From: Sapria himalayana
Taxonomy: Eukaryota > Streptophyta > Magnoliopsida > Malpighiales > Rafflesiaceae
Length of the DNA stretch: 64,000 nucleotides
Reading direction: 5' to 3'
Assembly: GCA_029783825.1 (NCBI GenBank)
Contig: JAREIK010014542.1
Coordinates: 1-64,000, forward strand
The notes beneath the pieces are model-generated. The model was not told the DNA's origin and ran no database searches. It worked only from the letters and a program-made list of their open reading frames with translations. The translations under genes were made by a program, and so were the position numbers. Shown one piece after another: positions 47,823 through 60,450 of this stretch; position 1 is the first letter of the stretch, and each line of letters begins with the position of its first letter.

Positions 47823-50800
47823 CAAATATATAGAGAAATATATAAACAGACAGACAGACATATAGATAGATAGATAGATAGAAAGTTTAATAGATAAATA
47901 GAAAGATAGACAAATAAATAGATAGTTAGATATAGAGAAAGATAGATAGATATATAGACGGGTAGATTGAATGATTGATAGATAGATAACATTATAGACA
48001 GATTATTAGATAGATTAATACATAAAAAGATAGGTAGATATATAGATAGAAAGATAAATAGATTGATTTATTGAATGACAAATAGATAAATAGATAGATA
48101 GATAGACATATAGATAGAGAGATAGAAATAAAGATAGGTGAAAAATAGATAGGCAGACAGATAGATAGATAGACAGATAGATTGGTAAATATGTGGGTAG
48201 ATAGAAACATAGATAGACAAATAGATAGACATATAGATAGAAAGATAGAATAATATATAGATAGATAGACAGTTAGATAAAAAAATAGATATATAGATAG
48301 ATAGTTAGTTAGATTGAGAAATAGATAGAAAGATAGTAGAGAGAAAGATAAATAAATAGTTGGACATATAAATAGATCGAAAGATTGATAGACATATAAT
48401 TAGATAGATAGAGATAGATTGATTGACTAATAGATATATAGATAGACTAATAGATAGATTGATAGACAAACATATAGATAGATAGATAGATAAATAAATA
48501 GAAGGTAGAAAGATATATAGATAGTTAGATAGACTAATAGATTGATAGATTGATAGATATTTTGATATGTAGATAAACATATATATATATATATATATAG
48601 TTAGATACAAAAAAGAAAGAAAGATAGATAGATAGATAGAGATACAAATAGATAGATAACAGATAGATAGATAGACAGATAGATAAATAAATATATAGAT
48701 AGATAAACATATAGATAGATATTTAGATAGATAGACAAATCTATATACAGATTGATAGACATATAGATAGATAGATATATAGATAGACAGACAAATAGAT
48801 AGATATATATATATATATATATAGAAAGATAGAAAGATATATAAATAGATAGATAAATAGATAGACTGATAGAGAGATAGATTGATTTATAGACTAATTG
48901 AAAGACTGATTGATAGCCAAATTTATAGGCAGATAGATAAATAGATAGATAGATAGATAGGCCTATAGATAGATAGATAGACGTATAGATAGATAAATAG
49001 ATAGATAGATAGACCTATAGATAGATAAATAGATAGATAGACCTATAGATAAATAGATAGATGGATATATATATATATAAAGACATAATTAAAGAGATAT
49101 ATTGAAAAATAGATAGATAGAGAGACAAATAGATAGACAGATAGATTGTCATATAGATAGATATATAAATAGATGGAAAGAAAGTAGATAAATATATAGA
49201 CATTTAGATAGACAAATAGATAGAAACATGAATAGATAGATAGATAAATAGATTGACAGTCAAATAGATAGATAGATAAATAAATAAATAGATAGATAGA
49301 CATGTAGATAGATAGATAGATCGATATTTTGATAGATAGATAAATAGATAGAGATAGATAGATAGATCGATCGATTTATAAATAGATAGATAGATAGGTA
49401 GTTAAATAAAGATAGAGATAGACAAGAAAGATTGATAGTTAGATAGATTTATTAAAAGATAGATAGATAGACAGATAGACAGATAGATAGACAGATCGAC
49501 AAATATACAGTTAAATAGATAGATAGATAGATAGATAGACATAGAGACAGACAGATAGATAGATAGATAGACGAATAGAAAGATAGAAAGATACATAGAC
49601 ATATATATAGATAGATAAAGAGACAAATAGATAGATTAATAGTTAGATAGAAAGATGGATATATTTATAGATAGTTAGATATACAAAAAAGATAGATAGA
49701 TATATAGATAGATAGAAAGATATACAGACCAAAAGGTAGATAGATTATTAGACAGATTGATTCATAGAAAGATAGGCAGATAGATAGAAAGATAGATAGT
49801 TAGTTATTTAGATAAATAGACAGATTGATTGACAAATACATAGATAGATATATAGATAAAGATATAGAAATAAAGATAGATAGAAACTAGATATATAAAC
49901 TGATATATAGATAGATAGATAGGCAGATAGTTAGATAGATAGATAGACAGATAGATAGATAGATTAGTAAATAGGTGGATAGATAGAAACATAGATAAAC
50001 TGATAGATAGACATATTGATAGAAAGATAGATAGAATAATATATAGATAGATATTTAGAAAGATAGATAGTTAGATAAACAAATAGATAGATATATATAT
50101 AGATATATATATATATATATATAGTAAGTTAGATAGAGAAATAGATAAAATGATAGATAGAGAGAAAGATAGATAGATAGTTAGACATAAAAATAGATTG
50201 ATAGAAAGACATACATATAAAAAGATAGTTAGATCCATAGTTTGAATGATAAATATATATATAGACTAATAGATAGATAGACAGACAGACAGATAGATAG
50301 ATAAATAGATAGTAGAATGATTTATAGATAGTAAGATAGACTGATAGATAAATTGATTGATAGATAAATTGATATATTGATAGATAGATTGATTAATAGA
50401 GAGATAGATTGATTTATAGACTAATTGATACAAAAATTCATAGGCAGATAGATAGATAGATAGACCTAAAATAGATAGATATATAAATAAATAGACATAT
50501 AGATAGACAAATATATTGAAAGAAAGATAGATAGACAGATAGATACACAACTAGATTAAAAGATAGATATATAGATAAATAGATAGAAAGAAAGTTAGAT
50601 AGATATATAGACATATAAATAGACAAATAGATAAATAGATAGATAGAATGATAAATAAATAGATAAATAGATGGATAGACATGTAGAAAGAAAGAAAGAT
50701 ATTTTTACATACAGATAGATAGATAGATAGACAGATAGAAATATAGATATATAAATAGATAGATAAAGAGAGAGTCAAATAAAGATAGAGATAGACAGGA

Positions 50801-51408
50801 AAGATAGACAGTTAGATAGATTTATTAATAGTCAGATAGAAAGACAAATAGATAGAGAGACAGATAGACACGTAGATTGACAGATATATAGATAGATAGA
50901 TAAATAAATAGACACAATGATAGATAGACAAATAGATAGAAAGAAAGATAGATATACAGATATATAGATAGATAGAGAGATAGATAGAGATTAATAGATA
51001 GATTGAAAGATAGTCAGATTGAAAGATAGTTTGATATACAGAATGAATGATAGATATATTGATAGATTGATAGATAGATAGAAATATATAAATATAGATA
51101 GGAAAAAAATAGATAGTTAGATAGATAAACAAAAAGATAGATTATTAGACAGATTGATACACAAAAATTAGGTAGATAGATTAAAAGAAAGATTATAGTA
51201 AGATAGATAGATTGGAAGATTGATTGACAGATAGATAGATAGATAGATAAAAAGATAAATAAACCGAATGAAAGATAGATAGATAAATAGACATATAGAT
51301 AGACAACAAGATAAATAATTAGCAAGATAGATAGAAAGAAATATAGATAGATAGACAGACAGACAGATATATAGAATGATTGATAAACAGATAGATAGAC
51401 ATATAGAT

Positions 51409-51440
<32 letters not shown>

Positions 51441-51690
51441 TGATTGATTGATTGGTAGAAAGATAGATTGATTGATTGATAGAAAGATAGACAGATATAT
51501 AGATAGATAGATAGCTAGATAAACAGATAGATTGACAGACAGATAGATAGATAGACAGACGGATAGATAAAAATATAGATAGACAGACAGATAGATAGAT
51601 AGTATGATTGATTGATAGTTAGATTGATAGATAGAAAGATACATAGTTATATAGACAGATAGATAGACAAATAGATAGACACATAGATAT

Positions 51691-51708
51691 ATATAGATAC
51701 ACACACAA

Positions 51709-51735
<27 letters not shown>
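51691..51735. repeat. (CA)n run in GATA array
   Basis: Mostly ACAC dinucleotides followed by TA repeats, one of only two CA runs in the GATA blocks (the other is near 38264). Confidence 0.85.
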
Positions 51736-51747
<12 letters not shown>

Positions 51748-51924
51748 GAAAGATTGATATTTAGATTGATAGGTTGATTGATAGATAGACATCGATAGAT
51801 CGACATATAGATAGATATATAGACAAACATTTAAATATATAGCTAGGCACATTGATAGACACATACATTGACAGATAGATTGATAGATCATTATTCATGA
51901 AGATATTCAGATAAATATATAGAT

Positions 51925-51927
<3 letters not shown>

Positions 51928-51969
<42 letters not shown>
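51928..51969. repeat. (TA)n run in GATA array
   Basis: Pure TA dinucleotides, about 42 bp. Confidence 0.9.
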
Positions 51970-51972
<3 letters not shown>

Positions 51973-52350
51973 CAAATTAATTTATAGACAGATAGATAGA
52001 TACAAAGATTGACACATATATAGATAGAATATTAGATAGATAGACAGATAAATAGAAAGATAGATATACAAATAGATACATAGATAGACTGATAGATATA
52101 CATATAGATAGAAAGATAGATAGAAATAGATAGATAGATTAATAGATAGAAAGATAGACTATTAAATATAAAGTTAAATAAAAAGCTATATATATATATA
52201 TAGAAATAAAGATTGATAGATCAATATATAGATCAAAAGACAGATAGATAGAAAGATAGACAGATAGATAAATTGATAAAAGATAGATCAGTAGATAGAT
52301 AGATTCAAAAATAGATAAACTAATAGATAGATAGATAAATAGATTTTTTT

Positions 52351-53342
52351 AAAGGTTTGTATTATTATTATTATGCCCTCTCTTTTGGTGGAGGAATACC
52401 ATTTGTACAAGCTAATACTACCCTTTTTCCCTTTTACACCCATTCTCAAAAAAGAAATAAAAACCTAGCTCTATGAAATCATGCTTTTAACCCTCTTCTT
52501 AAAGTATGCATTATGTAGTATGTATACTAATTTTGATGCAATTTTCTGGACTATTTTATTCAAGTTGTGTTTATGGTCTTTTCCTGCTTTCATAACTTTG
52601 TTTGGCTCTTTGAATAGGAGTAACTATGCTTTTTGAACTTCTCGGTACGAGCCCACCTACATGACAGGTCTCCTTCAGCTGCCCCGTTAATTCCATAAGC
52701 TTGGAGGTGTATATTCAGTCTCCTCCTGCATCATTACCATCCCAAAAACGACAAAATTGTGCATAATTCCAGTTATTGTTCTCTTACCTCTGTGAACCTG
52801 TTGAAGCTTCACTCCATGTCCCTTTAGTTGTCTTTGATGCTGCCCTATACACAATCATGTCACCTTTACATATCAAGTTACAGACTCTATTTTCTAAGTC
52901 ATTACATATCCAGTTACAGATGCTATTTTCTAACTCATTACATATTAAAACAAACAAATTACAAGCAATATTTAAAGAATATAAATCAGCTGTCCTCAAT
53001 ACTAAAGCCCCCTTATGGTGCTTGACAGCTTTTCCTGCAAAAAAAACCAATACAACCAATACCATATAGGCTATAACCTTACCGACTTACCTTTGCTTCC
53101 CTGTTGGAGATTCTTTTAGAAGGTCTTCATAATCAACTGACATCCTGTCCAATGCCTCCTTTTTTTATGAATGTTTCTCATTCTTTAGGCTGGCTCTTTT
53201 CCCTCATCAGGACTAGGGAAATTTTCTGCTAAGACTTGTCACCGCCTACAATTGTCTTTAAAGAGCAACAAAAGGCACAAAACAAAGACACATACCAAAG
53301 CAAGAAATTCAATAAGTTTTCTTAAAATTTTATTTTATTCTT
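52351..53342 (-). other. LINE-2 3' untranslated region
   Basis: About 1 kb after the ORF2 stop. The terminal part shares CTTGTACAAATGGTATTCC and CCAAAAGAGAGGG-type segments with LINE-1. Small frames such as 52776-53069 and 52784-53065 show no domain and are not supported as genes. Confidence 0.8.
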
Positions 53343-56300
53343 TTAATTTTGAACTTTAATATAAGGAAATCCTATTTTGTCAAGTCTTATCAATCCTTTG
53401 TACTTATCTGGAATGTTATTCTCATTAAATTCTTGAAAACCTTTCCTCAAACCTTCCTCTGCTAGTTTGTCTGCAAGCGCATTGGCTTCCCTAAATATGT
53501 GAATTATTTCCCCTTTTAGCTCAATTACTAATTCTTTAATCTTATTAATATCTTCGTCTAACCTCCATAGCTCTATTTTATCTTTCACTAGATCTACTAA
53601 AAGACTCGAGTCTACCTGAATTTGAATTTTGCTGAAGCCATTTTCTTTGCAAATTTGAAGACCCTTATATAGAGCCATTGGATCTGAGTGCAAAACTGAA
53701 GAGGCTATTCCTTTCATAGTAAATGCCTTAATTACTCTACCTTCCTCATTTCTTATTACTCCTCCACCTCCTGCCACTCCCATGTCTCTTTTAAAACATC
53801 CGTCTGTATTCAAGATAAGATAGTCTTTTAGAGACTCTCCACTTAACAATTTTAATAGCTGGTAGTTTTATGAGGCTTGTGGAAAGGCCCCAACCCTTTT
53901 TTCCATCAATGTCCTTATTTTTTATTTTTATCGGGTAGCATGCTGTTATGAATGTGCTTTTTCTTTTAATCTTTTCTAGAATGTTCTCATAGCTCATCGG
54001 AATATTCTCAAAATAGCTTTTATTTCTGGCTTTCCATATGCACCATATCGTAATATGGCAAATATATTGTCTTAGCCATTTGAGAATTTTATTTTCGGAG
54101 CGCTTTCGAACCCAACTTTCTAATCTATCTAATAGTTTTCCTGCTTCTGTTTTAATTTCTGCTTCTGTTTCTAACATTCTCCATAATTTAATAGCTATAG
54201 TACCTGTAGAAAATAAGTGCTCAATACTTTCTATCTCCTTTCTGCAACATTCACATCTAGAAGCTAGCTTTATGCCCTTTCTTTGTATATTCTCATCTAC
54301 CGGTATGACTTTTGCATGGAGTTTCCACACAGATATATTAATGTTCTGTGGGATCTCTTTTAACAATAATCTTTCATAGATATCCTGCGATTGCCTTTTT
54401 CTTCTTGCTAAATTTTTTGCTCTCTTTAATGTAAAAGTACCTTGAGCATTGAGCTTCCATTTCCATCCTCTACTTGTCAAAATCGCATGATTTTCTACTA
54501 TATTTTTCTATTTATTCATTAATTTCCAACTTTTTGACACCTTTCTAGAGTTAATCGGCTTATCTCCAAGCCCGTATCTAGCTTTTATATATGCAGCCCA
54601 TAGACTCCCATTTTCTTTTACTCTCCACCAATTCTTGCACGCCCATGCTTTAGATATATCTTCTAGAGTAGAGAAACCTAATCTACCTTCTTCCTTAGGG
54701 TAGCATAAATCTTGCCATTTTTTCCAGTGAAGCTTATTCTTTCCTTCTTTTTTCCCCCATAAGAAGTTTGCCATTTCTCTTTCTATTCTTTTAACTATGC
54801 TTTTTGGTGGATGCGTGGACATTAAAACATGCGTTAGGGAACTCTGGAGTACATGTGTAATAAGTGTAATCCTTCCCGCCATACTTAACAGATTCACCTT
54901 CCAACTCGCGATTTTATTTCTAATTTTATCCACTATGAATGATAAGTATTCCTCCTTCAGCCTTCCTTCATAAATAGGGCATCCTAGGTATATAAGAGCA
55001 CCCTTTTCTTGCGTGAAACCTGTGATTCTGCTAATCCTTTGCGAGGTAATTTCTGATGTGTTTTTGGATGTGAGAAATTGACAATTTTTCGTATTCAATG
55101 TTTGTCTTGTTTCTTCCTCCAAAGACTGCAAAAGAAACATCATATTTTTCAGAGATTTACTACCGGCATTTGTGAAGATGATTATATCATCCGCATATGC
55201 CAAACAATTCACAGAAGGAGTATGCCTGGGCTGCTTGAAAGCAACAATTTTGCCCCTTCTCATTTCCTCTTTTAACGTAACTATAAATAGTTCTAAGTAT
55301 ATATTGAATAAAGTAGGGGAGAGAGGGTCTCCCTGCCTGAGTCCTCTTGTTGGTTTAAATTCACCACTTACCTGGCCATTTACTAATAATTTTACCCATA
55401 CACTTGAGACGCACCTAAACATCAAATCTATCCAGTATTCTGAGAAACCCAACCTTCTCATGAGATAACATAGAATATCCCATTCTACTCTATCAAAGGC
55501 TTTAGCCAAATCCAATTTCAAAATAACATTCCCTCCTCTCACTTTTGATCTTATTTCTCTCATCATTTCTGATGCTAAGTTTATATTTTCCACCATCCAT
55601 CTATTTTTTACAAAACCTACTTGCTCAGGCGATATAGTATTAGGGAGAGTATTACTTATTCTAATCAGTAATATTTTAGTTAAAATTTTAAAGACAGAAT
55701 TACATAAACTAATTGGTCTTAATCCTTCTCCCTCCGCGGGTTATCTTTCTTAGGTATCAGCACAATGAAGGAAATAGCCCAAGATTTTGGAATTTCAGCA
55801 CTGTAAAGATCTATTCAAAGGCTACAAGTAGATCAGTTTTAATGATATCCCAGCTTAGTTGATAGAAGCCATTATTCCAGCCATCCAGACCTGCAGCGCT
55901 ATCCTTGTCAGCACTAAATACTACTTCTTTGAGCTCTTCTTCCTTCAGGGGTTCACCTAGCAGGTCGTTCTTCTTTTCTGAAACTCTTTTTACAATGTTT
56001 CCCATTATCTTATTTTTTCTACCCATGCCTTGTCCGCATAAGATGTTTTTGAAGTGATTATGTAAAATATTTTTTATCTCATCCTCCTTTTCTATCCAAT
56101 CACCATTTATTGACCTCGACCCTTTTATTTTAATTTTTTGAATTTTAATTTTTGACATTGCATTAAAAAATTTTGTATTTTTATCTCCGTCTTTTAGCCA
56201 CCTAACTTTTGCCCTCTGCTTCCAGAAGACTTCCTCCATATGCATTTTAAGTCTCAATTATGCTCTAGCTTTATTGAGTTTTATTCTATCCTCTTGACTA

Positions 56301-57233
56301 GAAGTTTGTTCATATTTTATTTCTAAACTAGTCACTTCCTGTTCAGCTTCCTGAATTTTTTTATTTAAATTTCTGAATACCTCCTTATTCCATTTGTTCA
56401 AAGTCCATCTTAAACTACGTAGTTTTTTTGCTAAGATTTGTATGGGGTTCCCCAAGAAGGTACTTTTCCATCTTTCCCTTACTATCTTATCATATTCTTT
56501 ATGCAATCCCCACATATTTTGAAAGACAAAACCTTTTTTGTCTACTCTTGCTTTCTCGAAAGGATATCAAGAGTGGGCTATAGTCTGAGCAGGTTCTATT
56601 TAGATGTTTCACCTTTATTCCTCCCAATTTATCCAACCATTACGAGTTAAACAGAACTCTGTCTAGCCTTGACCAAATTGCCCCTCTCTTTCTCTAGTTA
56701 TTACACCATGTGTAATTTGATCCTAGGAAGTCTGCTTCCAAGAGATTCGCTCTAGTAATCGCCTCATTAAACTGGGCAATTGCTATCTTATCCGGCTGTC
56801 TTCCACCTTTTTTCTCATTGATTTTTCTAATCGCGTTAAAATCTCTTCCGATTATCTACGGGGAGTTCCTTGCGGCTAAAAGCCCCATCTCCTCTCATAA
56901 AGGTTTTCTTTCCTCCTTCGTACCCTTCGCATAAACTACTGAAAAAATAGTTGTAGACTGTTCTTGGAAATTAAAAGTGATTATTTGTTCATCTTCTGCA
57001 ACTATTTCTAAATCTACGTTCTTTCTCCACAAAACCCATAACTTACTGTTACGGTTTGAGAAAGCCTTATCTAAGCCGATCTTCTCTTTATATTTCTCTA
57101 GTTGATTACTATCCACCATTGGTTCAGCTAGAATGACAATTTTTAAATTATGGATTTTAATTAAACTTTTAATTCTATTTATCGTTAGAGCATTCGCCAC
57201 TCCTCTTATATTCCAAAACAAGCTATTAAACAT
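53343..57233 (-). pseudogene. LINE-2 ORF2: endonuclease, reverse transcriptase, RNase H
   Basis: Counterpart of LINE-1 ORF2, starting at the ATG at 57233 (MFNSLFWNIRG). The endonuclease region (57233-56550) is badly hit: stops replace Trp twice, GGDFN reads GRDFN, and SDH reads SDY, losing a catalytic His. The reverse transcriptase is better kept: 54508-55596 is one open stretch with LKLDLAKAFDRVEW, RGLRQGDPLSPTLFN and LAYADDIIIFTN. The zf-RVT part with CECC is at about 54220-54360. The RNase H is at 53343-53849 (LNTDGCF; SDPMAL where LINE-1 has AEVMAL, so the catalytic Glu position differs; VDSSLLVDL). It ends at the TAA at 53345-53343. Further breaks lie near 54483, 55600-55810, 56257 and 56515-56895. 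Confidence 0.92.
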
Positions 57234-57235
57234 CT

Positions 57236-58692
57236 CTACGTATCCCTAGTTTGAGCTCTTGTAATGCATTTACTTTCATACTTCAAATTTTTGTATTTTT
57301 TCCTATTTCTGATGGACTTACTTGAGCTGGACGGCACAATTTCAAATTTTTGTAGTACACTTATCTTTTCTAAGCTTTTTCCCATTTTCTTGATTTTTTC
57401 TATCACTGATTGTTTATCTTGTAGGCTATCCTTGTGTGTTTCCTGCTTTGAAGATATTAAATCCTCATAACAAAGGTTATGGTTCAGATCACTTCCCTCT
57501 TTTTTATTATTAATGCAAGGCCAACTTTTCGCCTCCGACTCTTCTTCCGAAAGTAAATAATCCTCCTCCCAATTATAAAGCTTCCTATTCCCTTCTAAAT
57601 GTACTTTTCCTCTAAATTCCATCTTCTTCTTTCTAGGAATTAATGAGTTTTCTTTTCCCCCTTTTTCTACCCCAAAAACCCACTTTTCTTATCCAAGCCA
57701 CCTTCTAATTTCCTCTCTTTTTTTCTTTCCTAGGCCTTTCTCATGTCTCCTCTCCTCTCCCTTTTCCCTCATTTATGTTTCCTCTTCACTCAATTCTACC
57801 CCCCCTTCTCTAAGCCTATCATATACCTCCCCCCCTCTACTTCATTAACCTTCTTTCTTCCTATTACTCGGGCATCTTCTTCCTCTAAATCCTATTTTTT
57901 ACTCTTTTTTGGTACCTCATCACTTGTGTTCTCCCCTCTACTCCTTTTCACCCATATTTCTTTTTCCTTCTTATTTCCTTTTCCCCATTTCCCCAACATG
58001 CATTCATTCTGCCCATGACCTAGTTTAAGGCAAGTTAGACAGTAAAAAGGCAAGGCCTCTGGAATAATTTTCTGCCAGAAACCATTGGGAAGGTCAGTGC
58101 CTATTCATATCCTCTTAGGAGGGGGAGACTTGAGATCAATTTCCATGCATATTCTGGCCATACTTGGCCTCGTTATCATGGCCCTGGCTTCATCCAGTAG
58201 AAGAGGAGTACCCAAACAGCAAGCAATTGAGTAGAGAGATTGTTTATTAAACAGATGTATGGAGAGTTTGGGTAATGAAAACCATACCGGTGTGATAGAG
58301 GACTCCTCCAATGGTGAAAATTCTGGCGTCCACTTGAAGATTCGCATTGGATAGCCCACTATACTCCATGTTCCTCCGAGCCAAACCCTGAGGAAGTCAT
58401 CCTCTTCTCTGAATTGCAGGAACGTGTGCTTGCCATCGTAGTTAGCTATCTTCACCCTTTCACGCAGTTTTAGGGAAGCAACGAAATTATATATCTCTTT
58501 AAAATCAAATCTCCCGTGTGAAAATTTAGCAACGAGGGTGTGTTTGAACGGGGCAGCAAGCTTGTTCATCTCCTCATTTGAAAATATTATAGGCGGGGTT
58601 CATTCTTTCGCGATAAGCTTCGGATACAGGACCACCGGTTCATCAATATTGTAGAAAGACTTTTTGGTGAAGAGGGAACTAATTGGCTCCAT
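57236..58692 (-). pseudogene. LINE-2 ORF1 (DUF4283 and CCHC knuckle), broken
   Basis: ORF1 starting at the ATG at 58692 (MEPISSLFTKKSF). A stop lies at about 58600; then the DUF4283 region at about 58105-58570 has VAKFSHGRFDFKEIYNFVAS, EDDFLRVWLGGTWSIVGYP and ITRPSMARICMEIDL. A stop at about 58103 precedes IGTDLPNGFWQ and a CCHC knuckle (CLTCLKLGHGQNEC) near 58005-58050. The charged tail is frameshifted, then open at 57622-57236, ending at the TAG at 57238-57236. The ORF2 ATG follows after only two bases. Role: RNA-binding chaperone of the LINE particle, by family. Confidence 0.87.
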
Positions 58693-58939
58693 TTTCAGCT
58701 TCGAATCGAGCTTATTTTGCACAGGGATGGAAGATTACAGGAAATCGCTTCTGTATCGCCGAGGAAATCGTTTCTGCAATCGCGAGAACTTCAAACTATC
58801 AATCATGAAATCGCGAGAATTTTTGCAATCGTGAGAACTCCTGCAATCGTGAGAACTTCTGCAATTGCGAGAACTTCACGAAAACTTCTGTAATCACTTC
58901 TGAAATCGCTTCTGCAATCGCGAGAGTTATTCAAAATCC
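58693..58939 (-). promoter_or_regulatory. LINE-2 5' untranslated region with 18-bp repeats
   Basis: Contains at least three head-to-tail copies of an 18-bp unit, GCAATCGTGAGAACTYCT, at about 58825-58875, with related copies (GAAATCGCGAGAA; GCAATCGCGAGAA) on both sides to about 58925. Repeated units at the start of a LINE are often promoter-proximal; that role is inference. The GC content and CG density are higher than in the rest of the element, and LINE-1 lacks the segment. Confidence 0.65.
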
Positions 58940-59442
58940 AGATAGTTAGATAGATAGATAGATAGATTGATTGATAGATAGATAGATAGATAGATCGATA
59001 CATATATAGATAGATAGAATGAAAGATAGATAGATAGACATATAGATCAATAGAAATAATGATTGATTGATATATAGACATATATATAGTTAGTTAGATA
59101 GGTCAAGATATATATAGTAGATTTATAAATAGATAGATTCACAGATAGAAAGATAAATAGATATATAGACAAGCATATATATACATAGATAGATAGATAT
59201 ACATAAAGATATATAAAGAAAGAAATATAGATAGACAGATAGATAGATATATAGATAGATAGATAGATACACAGATAAATACATAAAAAGATAGATAGAG
59301 ACACAGACAGATAGATAGATATATAGATATATAGACAGGCAGGTAGATATATTTATAGATAAAAAGTAATATAGATAAACTTATAAATAGAAGATAAATA
59401 TACAAATAGATAGATAGATAGACAGATAGTGAAATATATAGA

Positions 59443-59592
59443 CAGATAGAAAATTGATTAAAAGATTTATAGATAGAAAAATTGAAAGATAGATATATAA
59501 TTATATAATAGATAGATAGCCAGATAGAAAATTGATTAAAAGATTTATAGATAGAAAAATTGAAAGATAGATATATAATTATATAATAGATA
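59443..59592 (+). repeat. 78-bp tandem duplication in GATA array
   Basis: Two consecutive copies, starting at 59443 and 59521, are identical over at least 70 bp, including the non-GATA part AAAATTGATTAAAAGATTTA. Identity this high within a degenerate array implies a recent duplication or an assembly error. Confidence 0.9.
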
Positions 59593-60381
59593 GATATAAA
59601 GATAGTTATTTAGTTAGATATATAGATAGATAGATAGATAGATAGATAGACAAATATATAAAAAAATCAAAGACATATTATTAGATAGATTGATAAACAC
59701 ATAAATAAATAGATAGATAGACCAATAGATAGACAGATATATAGAATGATAAATAGATAGAAAGATAAATAGATAGAAAGATAGATAAAATGATTGATAG
59801 ATAAATAGATAAAAAGATAGATAGACAAATAGATAGATAACAGATGAACATATAGATATATAAATAGATAGACAAATAGATTGATAAATAGATAAAAAGA
59901 AATATAGATATATAGACAGACTGAGATAAAGATAGATAGATAGATTGATTGATTGATATATCGATAGATAGATAGATTGATTCATATATAGATAAATAGA
60001 CACATAAATAGGCAGATAGATAGACAAATATATAGAAAGATATATAGAGAAATAAATAGATAGATAGCAGACAGATAGATAGAAGATAGATATATAAACT
60101 GAAAGATAGATAAATAGATAGATAGACATGTAAAAAGATAGGTAGAAAGATAGTTAGATAGACAGATAGATAAATAGAAAGATAAATAGAATGATACATA
60201 GATATATAGACATATAAAAAGACAGATAGATACATAGATAGATAGATATATATATATAGACATTAAGATAGTTCAATCGATAGTTATATCTATAGATGGA
60301 TAGTCAGATCTATAGATTGATAGTTAGATCTATAGATAGATCGATAAGATAGTTATAGAGATAGATATATTGAAAGATAGT

Positions 60382-60386
<5 letters not shown>

Positions 60387-60446
<60 letters not shown>
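60387..60446. repeat. (TA)n run in GATA array
   Basis: Pure TA dinucleotides, about 60 bp. Confidence 0.9.

Positions 60447-60450
<4 letters not shown>

Larger units (their letters stand above)
47710..52343 (+). repeat. GATA satellite block 5
   Basis: A 4.6-kb GATA array, GATA on plus. Higher-order copies are visible: GAATAATATATAGATAGAT at 48248 and 50034 (1786 apart), GATTGATTTATAGACTAATTG at 48880 and 50407 (1527), and GATAGAGATAGACA at 49411 and 50784 (1373). A 42-bp stretch at 51626-51667 is identical to one at 63120-63161 in block 6. It contains TA runs at 47765-47818 and 51928-51969 and a CA run at about 51691-51735. Confidence 0.95.
52344..58939 (-). mobile_element. LINE-2: plant L1-type non-LTR retrotransposon, minus strand
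   Basis: A 6.6-kb LINE of the same family as LINE-1, on the other strand. The poly(T) at 52344-52350 is the 3' tail. ORF2 (57233-53343) and ORF1 (58692-57236) are in the expected order. The 5' untranslated region (58693-58939) carries 18-bp repeats. GATA array flanks both ends. No convincing target-site duplication can be separated from the GATA background. Its length and 5' repeats suggest it is closer to full length than LINE-1. Many stops make it inactive. Confidence 0.9.

Noticed and set aside
52776..53069. Frames of about 95 codons on both strands in the LINE-2 3' region
   Set aside because: No recognisable domain; they overlap each other in antisense and lie in the 3' untranslated region of the LINE.
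39027..58939. A giant palindrome, suggested by LINE(+), hAT(+), hAT(-), LINE(-) order
   Set aside because: The GATA background keeps the same strand polarity on both sides and element C has no mirror partner, so the DNA is not an inverted duplication; the elements inserted separately.
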